Source of the DNA: Carallia brachiata
Taxonomy: Eukaryota > Streptophyta > Magnoliopsida > Malpighiales > Rhizophoraceae
DNA: 64,000 nucleotides
Reading direction: 5' to 3'
Assembly: GCA_021464245.1 (NCBI GenBank)
Contig: JADCRB010000006.1
Coordinates: 2,249,621-2,313,620 of the forward strand
Below the pieces are notes generated by a model. That model made no database searches and was not told the origin of the DNA. It was given only the letters and a program-made list of their open reading frames with translations. How positions within the stretch are numbered: the first letter of the stretch is position 1; the number at the start of each line of letters is the position of its first letter. Below are positions 45,395 through 57,334 of this stretch, in pieces. The position numbers and the translations under genes were made by a program.

Positions 45395-46135
45395 TAGCAG
45401 TTTAGCAGTTCAACAACTCAGCAGCTCAACAGCTTAGCAATTCAACAACTCGGCAGCTTAGCAGCTCAATAGCTCAGCAGTCCAACACTCTTGTCTCGCA
45501 CGAGTATAAAAGGCGATAAAACAGTTCAATACTCCTACCTCGCATGACTATAAAAGGTGATCAACTAAAGCACACTCCTGCTTCGCACGAGTATAAAAGG
45601 CGATACCACAGTCCAACACTCTTAACTCGCATGAGTATAAAAAGCGACAGCACAGTTCAACACTCCTGCCTCACATGAGTATAAAAGGCGATCAGCGACC
45701 AACAAATCAATACTCCTGCCCACACGAGTATAAAAGGCGAACAGCTCACCAGTAAATCAACACTCCTGCCTCGCACGAGTATAAAAGGCGAAAAGCTCAG
45801 CAACAACACACTCCTACTTCACACGAATATAAAGGCGATACCACGGTCCAACACTCCTGCCTCACACGAGTATAAAAGGCGACAGCACAATCCACACTCT
45901 TGCCTTGCACAAGTATAAAAGGCGATACCACAGTCCAACACTCCTACCTCGCACGAGTATAAAAGGTGACACCACAGTTCAGCACTCCTGCTCGTACGAG
46001 TATAAAAGGCGAACAATTTAGCAAATCAAACTCCTAATTCGCACGAGTATAAAAGGAAAAACGGCAACAACAACAACATAGGACACAATCCAAGACTCCT
46101 GACCCGTACGAGTATAAATTGTGAACGGCTCAAAA
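45395..46135 (+). repeat. Tandem array, about 14 units of ~46 bp, each with GAGTATAAAAGGCGA
   Basis: From about 45490, the unit CAACACTCCTGCCTCGCACGAGTATAAAAGGCGA (split here by eye) recurs with spacing mostly 40-50 bases: TATAAA occurrences near 45506, 45551, 45591, 45638, 45681, 45729, 45780, 45831, 45882, 45914, 45958, 46001, 46049 and 46113. It is preceded by short CAGCAGCTCAACAGCTTAG repeats (45395-45485). Each unit holds a TATA-box-like TATAAAAGG. It lies inside the LTR element, between the PBS and PPT. On the minus strand it encodes a repeated Cys-containing peptide, probably by chance. Confidence 0.88.
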
Positions 46136-46302
46136 ACCAAACTCAACATCTGATCCAACAATAGCAGGTCTAGTCGAAGTTTGAAAACTTCAACATTCAA
46201 TATTCATCCAAACATTCCAAGCTTTAACCTGAACTTCAAGACTCGGTTCGGATCACGTCCTTAGAGTTTTTCCTCCTCACCAAGCCTTGAAGTGGGGGTA
46301 TT

Positions 46303-47519
46303 TGTAAATATATATAAAAAAAAGTCAAAAGTCAAAAAAATAGTCGATAGTCGACTATTCCTTTCGCACGCGTGCTTTCACACAGGAAAGGGACATTATT
46401 CTTTCGCACACATGTGTTCACACGGAAAGAGATTTTGTTCCTTTCGCATGCATGCTTTCACATAGGACGAGACTTTATTCCTTTCGCATGCATACTTTCA
46501 CACGGGAAGGGAAACCCTATAAATAGGCACCCGTCAAGCCTTTCAATCTGATCCCAAGAAAAGCAAATCATCTATTTTTAAAGCTTTGCTCTCTTCTTTC
46601 TCTAAACATGTAAATTTAGTATTTTGGGTATATGCTCTCCGGCGCCACCGAGATGAATCTACCGGATCAAAAACCCAAGATGTTAAACTTACTCTATCCA
46701 AAATATCCGAGTGGGATTAAACATTGGCCCTCAGTGAAGTTAAACCAATCCATTTGAGATCAAGTCTTTATGACCCTTACCATAGTCCATCCAATCCGAG
46801 TGGGATTAAGTCCTTACAGCCCTCACCGACAAGATGTTAAACTTACTCTATCCAAAATATCCGAGTGGGATTAAACCTTGGCCCTCAGTGAAGTTAAACC
46901 AATCTATTTGAGATCAAGTCTTTATGACCCTTACCATAGTCCATCCAATCCGAGTGGGATTAAGTCCTTACAGCCCTCACTGAAGTTCATCTAGTCCGAA
47001 TGAGATCAAACCTCCTACGGCCCTCATCGGAGCCCATCTAGTCCGAGTTAATCCTCCTACAGCCCTCACCGGAGTCCATCCAGTTTGAGTGGGATCAAGC
47101 CTCCTACGGCTAGTACCGAAGTCCATCCAGTCCGAGCGGGATCAAGCCTCCTACGGCCCGCACTGGAGTCCATCCAGTCCGAGTGGGATCAAGCCCAACG
47201 GCTCTCACCGGAACCAGATCATTCCGAACGAGATCAAGCCTTTACGACCCTCATCGAAGTTCCAGCATCCCCTGAGATCAAGTCTCGACCCTCAGTGGAA
47301 TCCATTTCTTACAGTTTAAGAGTACGCTGTGGAAATCCAGCCTCTTTCAGTCAAGATCAAGTCTTCGCGACCCTTGATTAAATCACACAGGAGCATTAAT
47401 CGGACGATTTATCTAGAGATCGAATCCATATAAATTTTAAATTTTCACTTGTAATTTATATCTGTATTTTTCACAGCTTAACTGTTGCAGGTTCGAAACG
47501 TACGGGTCCCGTTTTCACA
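46303..47519 (+). repeat. 3' LTR
   Basis: 1217 bp, longer than the 5' LTR mainly because of a 154-bp tandem duplication (46677-46830 and 46831-46984) and a fourth copy of the 40-bp RY promoter unit (starts near 46358, 46399, 46438 and 46478). TATAAATAGG is at 46518-46527. Confidence 0.9.
46677..46984 (+). repeat. 154-bp tandem duplication within the 3' LTR
   Basis: AAGATGTTAAACTTACTC begins at 46677 and again at 46831. The two copies are nearly identical through TCCTTACAGCCCTCAC. The 5' LTR has a single copy, so the duplication arose after insertion or in the template's 3' end. Confidence 0.88.
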
Positions 47520-47524
47520 CCCAT

Positions 47525-48361
47525 GTCTACAGTGTTCCATCTCGCACTCTCTCGACTCGCGCCCCTAGTTCTTTAACTTTTTCTTTTAGTTAAAACGAGT
47601 TAAGTCAAGTTTCAAATAAATTTAGTTAGGTTAATCGGGCCAGTTAGGTCCCGGCATGATTGCAAACTTTGTGAGGAAATGAGTGCAATTTTTGGGTCTT
47701 CAAGGACCTTCAAGGGCAAAACTGTGAATTCAAAGCGTTCAAGAGCAAAGGCAGTAAGACTAAACTTTTTGTTTTGGCAATTGACACTTCTAAACGCTAG
47801 CTAACCTTCTGAGTTAAGCTCAATTTTTTATTCTCTTTTCCATAGAATTGGTCTTCTTGCTTTTCGCTCTTTCTTTTGCACCCATAATTATTGTTAATAA
47901 TTGTTGTATGTTTCATTGTCTTGGGCAAGACGAGTGGGATTCTAGAAGATGCTCCCCCAACCACCCAACTTATCCTACCTACTCTTGTCAATTTCATGAC
48001 AGCAACCAACTTCCCCTACCTTCCGGAATGAGATTTTAGAAACATTTTACACTCTAATATGCTTATTGTTGTGTTAAAAAAAATGTATGCATATTTTTCT
48101 TTTTAAAATAAGTCCTTCGCCTTTTTTTCTGTGGTCAAGTAATGTCCTTTTATAATTTGGACTGCCCTTTAATGTGTCTCGGTTCCTTTCTAAAATAACA
48201 GTAGTAACAAATATGTGCACAGATGAACCCCTTGTTTTATGAATATTTGCTTTTGCATAATTAAGAACACAATGTTTTGGCCCCACTAAGGTTGGATTGC
48301 AGGATTAGAGCTTCTGTGTTGCTCCCGCACAACACTGCCAGTTAGCTGACTCTGTTTGTTC
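47525..48361. other. Intergenic DNA, no gene accepted
   Basis: A plus-strand frame ending at 48039 (VFLLFALSFAPIII then a Cys-containing tail) looks superficially like a secreted peptide but has no ATG in frame. No other feature is supported. Confidence 0.4.
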
Positions 48362-48670
48362 TTTTGATAACCAGTTTGTTTTTTTTTTTTTTTTTGGTAG
48401 TAAGAAATGAGTAAAGAAAAGTTGTATTTTACAAACCTATCAAGAATACTTAATAAGGAAAAATAATTTATACCAAATACGTGATTAAGGAAATTCGTGA
48501 TACTTAATAAAGATCATTAAACCGTTCGTAACCTCAAAAAATTTAGAATAAATTTAAACTCATCAATTAACTTCAACAAAATTTGAACCCTGGTATCATT
48601 CACCTAAAACTCCTTGATATTTAACGAGCTAAACCACAACCACATGATCGAAGGTTTTTGATAAGCAGTT
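48362..48670 (-). mobile_element. tRNA-derived SINE on the minus strand, with 15-bp target duplication
   Basis: The insertion (48377-48655) is flanked by TTTTGATAACCAGTT (48362-48376) and TTTTGATAAGCAGTT (48656-48670), a 15-bp duplication with one mismatch. On the minus strand it starts near GGTTGTGGTTTAGCTCG (box-A-like), has AGGGTTCAAATTTTG (box-B-like) about 35 bases later, and ends in an A-tail, seen as poly-T at 48378-48395. This is a canonical SINE layout with pol III promoter and LINE-type insertion. It is a different family from the copies at 2300 and 14180. Confidence 0.85.
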
Positions 48671-49300
48671 ATCGGAAAACCACGCGCCCATGGGCCCCAT
48701 TTAATAACATATTCAAGCTGGCTTGTCGTTGGCCCATTTTTGTCAAAAATTTCAAGTAGTAATTTGTTTGCTCAAAAATAAAAAATTAACTCCTTAAAAA
48801 TACATAATTTTTTTGTTTTAATTTTATTATAAATTTTTTTATTCTAAATATATCACTAAATATTTATTTAATATTAAATCTATCACATCATTATAATTAA
48901 TTAATAAATTATATAATGTATTGACACAATAATCTAACGTGACACGTACGTAACACATGTTGTTTCATAGATACATCATAAACAGGAAAGAAATATCTAG
49001 ACAAAAAACAAGGCCCCCAACTTCTTCATCTACATCGTCTCCTTCTCCCAGCTATTATTCACCGAGCTCTCATGCCGCATGAATGAACCATGTTTGTTGG
49101 CTTTTAAGCGGCACCCATGAGGCCAGAATCTTCGTCTACGTAAACATAGTTGGAAATTAGCCCATAAATTCCATGTCAAAAAGCAATTTTCCACTCCAAA
49201 GAATCCAAAATTCGTTCGGAGAGGGACTCAAAGCATTAATTAATCCAAAATTTCAAGAATAATCGAGAAGAACCGCACAACCGTAAAGTAAAGCGCTACG
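48671..49300. other. Intergenic DNA, no gene seen
   Basis: AT-rich to 49000, then more balanced composition leading into the ambiguous segment at 49301-49600. Confidence 0.45.
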
Positions 49301-49600
49301 TCAATAAAAGTTCACGATTAAAGGGACCTGAGCTTGGATTTGGTAACCGTGACCGCAGATTTTCAATGCCTCCAACATCATCCATGTTCTTGTAATCTTC
49401 CGGTAGATTATGGGACAGATTCTTACAGGGAGGATGGGTTCGTTTCCACCACCCAAACTGAGCTTGAATTTCAGGCCAGCTTTTTTGCTCAAATCGATCG
49501 GCGGCTTCCTCAAGGAAGTGTCACCGATTGGATATGTTTTCGATAAGGTCTCTCTATCCTCGATAATTTCGTCAAAGATTCAGAGACGAAGGAGGCGTGG
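49301..49600 (-). other. Ambiguous coding-like segment, possible gene relic
   Basis: The minus strand is of balanced composition and reads protein-like in two frames: ETLSKTYPIGDTSLRKPPID then LSKKAGLKFKLSLGGG (about 49440-49560), followed in another frame by NLPEDYKNMDDVGGIENLRS (near 49360-49420). A CCT/GTAAG donor-like site sits at the end of the first. No ATG opens the first frame. I do not recognise the family. It may be a frameshifted relic of one gene or a chance pattern. Confidence 0.25.
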
Positions 49601-52600
49601 ATTGTTTTTCCTGGAAATTTCTCCTCTCTTTTTTTTTTACACATAACATGTCTACGTAACAATACGTGTCATGTTATGTTATCACATTAATACATTAATA
49701 GAGTCTATTATTATATTATGACAGCATAATAAATTTAAAATTGAAAAAACAGTTGATAATATATTTAAATAAATAAAAATTTTATAATAAAATTAAAATA
49801 AAATAAATAGTTAATGTACTTTTTGAGAATTAATCGAAAAAAAAAAGAATATATTTGTCTAAAACGTCCTTCTGGACTTCTAGTTAAAAGCCATATCCTG
49901 TCCTAATAGCCATATGCCTCTCGGTGTTGCTTTGTCAACTGTGTTTCTTTCTTAAATTTCCGCTCTGCCGTAACTGTAGTGCGAATGTCTCTAAATATGA
50001 GTAATGTAGTGATCATGGAGTCAACCCTCTTTAAAAAAACTTTGTTTTCATCTTTTTAGTTAGCGAATTTTTGTCTTTTCTAATTTCTCAAATTAGTATT
50101 ATATCCCTCCATTTCACTGGAGCCTATTCTGTGCTGTTCCTTTTTATTCCATGTGGTTGCTTGGCATAGGATTAACGTGCTTTCTCCTCATCTCTTTAGA
50201 AAATATTTTAATAGTTAAAATTTAAATTTTTATTTAAAAGATTTCAGATTTTAATATGGAAAGTAATGATGTAGGATTTATGCAAAACAAAAGAAAAAAT
50301 GTAAAATTTATGCGAACTCACTATATAAATCATAATTTAATGAATCTCGTAATAGATAAAACAAAAAAAAAAGTTGTTTCTCCTTAACATACTTATAATT
50401 CTATACATGGGGCGGTATTGTCCTATTTACCTTGCATTTTTATTTCTGACATGTATGTTATTTTAAAATTTCCTCCAAATCAACGCTTAAAATGCCGGAA
50501 TCTTATTTTTCAATTGACGAAATTTTGATTATTGGCTGTATACATATAACAAAAAAAAAAAAAAACACTGTTGAATGGGTCAGCAATTCTTCTTATATAG
50601 TGCGTTGGTTATAAAATCGGTGCCTTCTCTCCAAAAAAGAAAAAAAATCGCTGCCTAATTTTCGTTGCAACGAAAAACAGAAGAAAGTAATACATGATAC
50701 CGTGTCAAAAGACAGGATCGAATTACCAAAGATGTGGCTGCAATTATCATTAAATCATATAACCATACATAAAATGATGACGTTTCCACTGTCTAACTAA
50801 AACCAGCCTACCTAAATGGTATTGTTTAAAATTAAAGTCCTATATCGTTTAATCCTCCGGTCTCAGATTCAACACGCTTGAAATTTGGGTGGCTTTAGAT
50901 AGGGGCTCTTTTTATTTTTGATTTTTGATTTTTGATTTTTATTAAGAAGCCTATTAAATTATTATTTATATAATAAAGCAGCTATTCTCTTCCTACAAAT
51001 TTCACACCTTCAATTCTCATGTTAAAACCTAAAATTTTTAAAATATAAGTTTAAATTTTACCTAGAGCTCTTTTAAAGGTGAGGTTACATCACCCCAAAG
51101 AGATCCATTGAATCTTAAGAAAGCCAGAAAGGCCTAGCTTTTTTGCCAAACTGGTTTGCCTCAAGTGCCCGTCAACTTGAATTTGGTCCGTCCTCTACGG
51201 CACTTGAAATTGATGGATATTTTTGCCTAAGTCTTTTCAAAGTGAGAAATTTACAGGATTCAATTCCAAGAAAATCAAACCTCGTGATCAAACTTTTTGA
51301 TCTTTCATTTAATTTCGTCGATATTGTATCATAACAAGAAAATTTAAATGAAGAAATCTAATTAAAGTATCTAAGGCCATTTATAGTCTTTTTTACCATT
51401 ACCTTTACTTTTTTAGTCTGTGAAGAGTTTTTTTTTTTTCTTTTTTTTGTGTTTTGTTTAACCCTTTAGTCATCTGAAAAACATTTTGTTATCTAATAAC
51501 AAAAAAGTTTGATATGGTTTGCCTCAAGTTTAGAGACAATGACATGGAAGCATTAGTATTCAAATGGTAGATCGTTCATGTAAAAGAGAATCATAACAGT
51601 TAATTTTGAACTGAATCTGTGAATTACATTTTAAGATGATCTCTTTCTAAGTTAAAAAAAATAAAAAAGAAAAAACCTTATATGTCATCTAGTTTATCAA
51701 AATTAAGATTATTCAAAAACTGACTAATTCACCTCAAACTAATCAACTTGATCAGTACGAATTTGTACCTGTTAAAACTGTAAAAGTTTAGATTAGTTTT
51801 GATTTTAAAATTTTAAAATTTGTTATAAGCAAATTGAGTGCAGATTAAGAGTTCTAAAATCTGACTTCATCTGATCCGATTCACCTCTTTTATATCAACT
51901 TAATAATATTGAAAACAGACATTGAAAATAGAGGAAATGAAAACTCAACATGGCACTGTCCAATGACTTTTTTTATTTTATTTTATCAGACTGTCCAATG
52001 GCCTTGGAGCCAATAAATGTTGGCTTTGTTTAAGCAAATAAAGTGTAATTAAGTATATCAATTGGGTCATTCCTCAGCGAAAGCGACACGCCTCTCGCAG
52101 TCTTTGACCACTGAGCGAATTATTATTGTGAATGCGCCATATTTACTGCGTCGCACCAAAAGAAAACAGGGAGGTTTGACAAATTGACTATCCCTGTATA
52201 TATATATTTTGCACATGAATTGCTAAACTCGGTCTCACGATTCCGTTTTGGGTTTAGTAGTAAAAACAACACTACTAGATGTGTCCATCATAGCGTAAGA
52301 GCATTTTGAGCTCTCTTGAACAGGAGTGAACTTTTACATAAATTAATACAAGTTTATGAATTGATGAACACCACTCTGAAAATGAAAAAGCAATTTATTA
52401 GGACAATATTAATGCCTCGTTTACCTGCTAATATTTACTTCACCCGTCTTTTCCTGTCTTATACAATTTTTTTTATTGGATGCAATCTGCACAATTAGGG
52501 TAGATGTAATCAAAGACTTGTGAGAGCAAATGCCCGCATTGAAAAATGAAAAATTTATATAATTATACTAAAATTTTCTATTATTGCCTCTACTAACATT

Positions 52601-53770
52601 TATATTTTGTTCCCTCTCAATTTTTTTTTTCCATGTACAATGGTTATTTGTCTTTACATATATATGAATGTGAAGTTTGCCCTACTAACAAAAGTTCTTG
52701 GATTGACACTTGGCCAAAATCAATCCAATCAAATTGGATTGGGCGGATATGACGGATTGAGTGTAAATAGAGAATCATCCAATCCATCGTCGACGGATTT
52801 GATGTGAACATACCTTCAAAACTGACCAACTTGATCCGCAAACACCCTTATCTAGAACCATAAGCATGTCATTTAGCCGGCGATCTTAAAATCTTTATTG
52901 TGTTTAGGTTGGCTTATTCATCTTCCTGGCATTAAACTATTCTTAGCCTCTAGAAAGAATGGTCGACACTTTTAAAATAATGGGCGCCACGGAATGAAAA
53001 CTAAATAATATCTTGGTAGGTTGTTGACCCACCTCAATTGCTTCGATATTTTTGCTATCCCACCTCATCCAATTGTAGGCAGGTTGGCCTTTCTTCTGTA
53101 TGCTCCTCTCATGCCAATGCCATTTGTATGCCTTTCGTGGTCTTCTTTATGGTCCACTTTTTTATATTTGTGTTTTGAGTCTGAATAGTTGTTGTTCAGA
53201 ATTCTTTGAGACCACACAAATCTCAGTCAAGTGGTTGCCTGTAAGCGACATAAAAATATTAAAATGCTACTTCATGGTCGTGAAAAACATTTTAAAATGT
53301 TAAGTAGATAAGGTAGGATTGTATCAATTAAGTACTCTGTGTTTTAACAATGAAAAGCTTTACACTACAGAATATGGTGATGTTTGGTTTAACTGTTACT
53401 GATCGTTGTTATTGTTGTTGATTACTATTATTGTTAGTGACAAATAAAAGTGTTTGGTTATATTACTATTACTTGCTACTTTTTTAACATTAAAATGATT
53501 ATTCCAGACATTATGTTTGTATTTTATTATAATTAGATAATATATTTATCTCTAGTTAATCTAAATAAGTTTCGTAAAAATGTATATTATGTGTTTCTAA
53601 ATAAAAATTTATTAAGTTTTTGAGTTAAGGATTGACTATTATTATTATTATTATTATTTATTTATTTTTATGCATGAAAGCTATTTTATTGTGTTCATGC
53701 ATTTATGTGCAACTTTTTTTTGTCAAATTTTGTCTAAAAGTGATGCTTAAAAACTAGAGGGGAGAGGGAG

Positions 53771-53806
<36 letters not shown>

Positions 53807-54604
53807 CAAATGAGCAATAGGTTCAAAGTACAAATTATTTGGAAAAATACCTTCTAATACCTGCAATCCGCATAAGTAGAGAGAAAAAGACAAATTTTTT
53901 TAGAAATATTGAGGATAATATTATAAATATAGATGAATAAGCAAGATAAGATCTCCAAAAGCACCTTAGGATTTTTTTTGTATTAGCTACTTTTAAGGCC
54001 TATAGCAATCAACAACTGATTAAAAAATTAATCAAACACCTTAAATCTTACTTTTCAAAATAGAAACAACAACAATACCCTTGAAATGCAAAACTAAATA
54101 CCTCCTATATCTTACAAGTTTCACTTTTATCTTGAGCAAATCTTCAAGGTTCACATAATCACTTAAATGAAATCCTTTTAGAAGTCCAATTTTAATTTAG
54201 TCGTCTTACATGCTTAAGTGGATTGGTTTAGCTATTAGCCTATTACTTGTTAGCACGATTGAGTGTTGACGCTACTCAGTAAAGATCTGTTGAGTTTAAG
54301 CAACGTAAACAATCACTCTTATGGATATCTATTCGAAAAGGCTTTTGGGTTCTTGAGTTGGACAATTGCCTAAAATTGAGGCTGTTATTAAGAGCGTTAT
54401 TACCTCGTTGGTTTTCTTTTTCTTTCTTTCTTACCCCATTGCTTAAATTTTGTTCCTCATGCTATCTGTAGGCCTGAATCCTACTTTTTAAGTTTATTTG
54501 GGCCTGTTTGTTGAACATGTAATGAGAACAAAATTGCCATTTTCACCTAGGACCCAACATATGTTGGGCCGCGTCCAGTTTGTCTCTCACTTCTTGTGAA
54601 AGAT
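49601..54604. other. Long intergenic AT-rich tract, no gene seen
   Basis: Short frames (for example 51143-51334, 52607-52807, 53100-53303) carry no recognisable domain. Simple repeats include (TTTTTGA)n near 50912-50940, (TTA)n near 53636-53660 and a (GA)n tract at 53760-53806. No terminal-repeat structure was recognised. Confidence 0.5.
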
Positions 54605-54818
54605 AGCCAATTTGCACGAATGAAAGTTAGTTCAATTGATAAAATCTTCATCTTCTACCTAAAAAGTTAGAGGTACAAGTCTTACTAATGACTTTTTTTA
54701 GTAAGTGATATGTAAGTTTAATATAAATCTTTTTTGAAACGTATAACTTCCTCTGACCTTAGATTGAAGCAGTCTTCTCTCAACTAAACTTTTGTCTACT
54801 AACAAAAAAAAAAAAAAG
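54605..54818 (+). mobile_element. tRNA-derived SINE-like element with A-tail
   Basis: TTAGTTCAATTGATAAAATC (54629 region) fits a box-A promoter, and GAGGTACAAGTCTTAC (54670 region) is box-B-like with one mismatch. The element ends in a run of about 14 A at 54804-54817. AAAGAT occurs just after the tail and also shortly before the tRNA-like part, but it is too short to prove a target duplication. The order tRNA-like head, body, A-tail fits a SINE. Confidence 0.55.
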
Positions 54819-57334
54819 ATTGCTGACTTGTCTCCGTATTTGGATGGCAAGTTGCATTTTGACATGCTTATGTCAATCTTAGAAAGGCAAAAGGTTTAAT
54901 TTGGTCCTAACATTTAACTTCATATTTAATTATAAGTAAAATATTTTTCTTTGTCAAAATTAGTACCCAACGTTTTCTCCCTAGAATAATTTGACCTTTT
55001 CCATCACATTGCCATTAATCTTGTAGATGTATGCATCACTTATTGGCCATATCAGCTAAATAATTTTTTTTTTTTATTCTTTTTTTTAATTTCTATTTAT
55101 AACTTTTAAATAACAAAAATAAACTTTTAGTAAACTAAAAAGAAATCTAGAAGTGTTACGTCATTATATTTTTACTGACATGATATATAATTAGGATATG
55201 ATTTACTGATATCATCTATGAGTGATGCTTAAATCAACAAAATTAACATCAATGTGATGGAAAAGTTTTAAATTATTTGACAGAAAAAATGTTAAGGACC
55301 GATTTTGATTAAAAAAAAAGTTGTATTTATAATTAAACTGGGACTGATACCTTCCGCATCAATTTAGGGTTTTTGCCATCTTAAAGACAAGAGAAAAGAA
55401 CATTCTATGGTTAGTGAGTAACGAGTCATTAATTGTGCACAAGTACACTTGGAGATTTTGCTGGTATCCTAAACCCAAGCACAATCGAAAAATTGTAAAC
55501 CATTTCACGTTTCTCTGACCATTTTTCTTGATATCCTAAACCAAAGCAAAATCGAGGTTTCGCTCGATAAATTTTTAGGTGGATTCATGTACATCAAATA
55601 ATAAACTTACTTAGAAAATATTAACAGTTTTTTTTTTTAAAACAAAAATTGAAATAAAGTGACGTTACATATAAGAAATTAAGAATAGCAACTGGACAGG
55701 GTGGGGCCGGAAACTCTCATCTCGATCCTCGTTTTCGAACCTAAATCACTTCTTGTCTGTGTCTCCAAGCAAGGATTTCCAAGCAAAACTTCGGCTAGAA
55801 GGCGTTCGGGTCAAGTAAGCAAGCCAACAAGGGGATTATGCATAGGAACTTTGATCGATATGGTGTAATTAAATTAATTGCTTGATTTCGTACCGACATG
55901 GTGCCCAATTGTCGATTAAGAACCAGATCGCTTTCTGGAATGCCGGGAAGAGGATAGCTTTAGATAGGGGGAATACTGCTCATAGCGTTACAAGTGCTTG
56001 GACTTGAACGAACAACGGCCTTTTGATTCAAGATTTGAACTACCGAAATCATTTATGGACGCAGAAAAGTTGAATGCACAAATCGGCCGTAAGCTGACAT
56101 GTCGTGTGGAACCCCTTTGCTGGATTTTGTTTTTATTTGAAATTTTGAATTTTTCTGCCAACGATTGTATATTTTTTGTAACGATTAAGTTTTAAATTGC
56201 AATAAACATAATAACATTTTGCAATGGACTTGTAAGAAAGTGAATTTTGGTGGCAAATGCCACCATTATTGCTGCTAATCAAGTGTTTTTAAATGACACA
56301 AATGTTAGATACACTGAATATACTGAGTTTAAAAAAAATAATAAAATTTTTATTTTTTTTAAAAAAATTTCCATACAGAAATTATACAAATTTATTAAAA
56401 TATTATTTTTAACAAATCTCATATAATGTTTATACTTTATATTTTAAAATAATACTCATATAAATCTAAATTTTAATTTTATTTAAAAAATAATATTATT
56501 ATTATATTACCTTCGTTATAGGTATCGAGCGAAAGCTCTCCAGACCCTTTCTATGGTTTTAACATGTCCAAAAAGTGTTGGAACTCTTTTAACAATAAGC
56601 AACAAAAAGCAATTTAATTGGGATTTCTTCGACTTTACCCTTCCCAATTTGGATGATGCGTTTCTGTTCGGCAACATAGTGTAAACGTTGGCAAAACAAG
56701 TACAATTTGTCTGAAAAATATCCGGATCGTTACCAAGTGCATTTTTCAGTCTTGGCATTTTCTGACTTTTTTTTTTCGAACAAATCTTGGCATTTTCTAT
56801 TAGGAATTGGAAAGCAACTCATTTCAATCAAGACCCACTATTCACTAACTTCTCATTTAATACTTTCTACTGAAGAACCTTAGCTTGTGATTCAATTCAG
56901 ATATTGAAATGGAAGATTGCTTACCACCAATCAGAATGGCTTGAATGGGGGACCAAGGAAGCCATGAGGAAACAAAAAAAAGTTGCTGAGTACCATTACC
57001 TCGCCACGTTTATTCATTGATGTTAGACATACAAAAGTACTAAAATAATTTTTTTATATTCAAATTTATTTAATCGCGAGATCAAGTACAATGTGGTTTG
57101 TTTATATATAATTTGTTACTTCAAAGTGTTGGTACTTTGTTTTGTTAAAAGTTATTTTCTTTGATTATTTTTTTAATTTGATACATTTTTTTTATAATAT
57201 AACGATTTAAATTTTATATAATAACTTTATATCTATTATTATATGAATACACAATTTTTTCCTAAAAGATGGATTATGCGATTTGGAGGATGAGAGATTC
57301 AAATTGAATTTCATGTCTTTTCTAGTGGTGAAAG
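54819..57334. other. Intergenic DNA; balanced-composition block at 55690-55990
   Basis: Most is AT-rich and featureless. 55690-55990 has unusually even base composition (for example GCCGGGAAGAGGATAGC), quite unlike its neighbours. 56516-56758 contains an 80-residue minus-strand frame (KNALGNDPDIFQTNCTCFAN) that I do not recognise. No gene is claimed. Confidence 0.4.

Larger units (their letters stand above)
43424..47519 (+). mobile_element. Non-autonomous LTR retrotransposon, 4.1 kb
   Basis: LTRs at 43424-44463 and 46303-47519 both start TGTAAA and end TTTCACA or TTTTCACA. After two bases, TTTGGCACGCTCAGTGGGAC (44466 on) is placed as a primer-binding site. GAAGTGGGGGTA (46289-46300) is a polypurine tract just before the 3' LTR. 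Flanking pentamers TCCAT (43419-43423) and CCCAT (47520-47524) are a target duplication with one mismatch. The 1.84-kb interior has no gag-pol: only short frames such as MANTSTTPEGLNLAHQWQQG near 44570, which might be a gag relic. A large low-complexity and tandem-repeat block fills the rest. It must rely on proteins of an autonomous relative, probably Ty3/gypsy-like. That affiliation is inference. Confidence 0.9.

Noticed and set aside
45819..46016. Repeated Cys-containing peptide on the minus strand of the TATA array
   Set aside because: It is produced by the tandem units reading through in one frame. Unit lengths are not multiples of three throughout, so the frame is not kept.
47848..48039. 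Secreted Cys-rich peptide candidate
   Set aside because: The frame has no ATG (it starts at TTG), ends in low-complexity text, and no family is recognised.
56516..56758. 80-residue minus-strand frame as a gene
   Set aside because: No recognisable family, promoter or intron pattern. Left inside the intergenic description.
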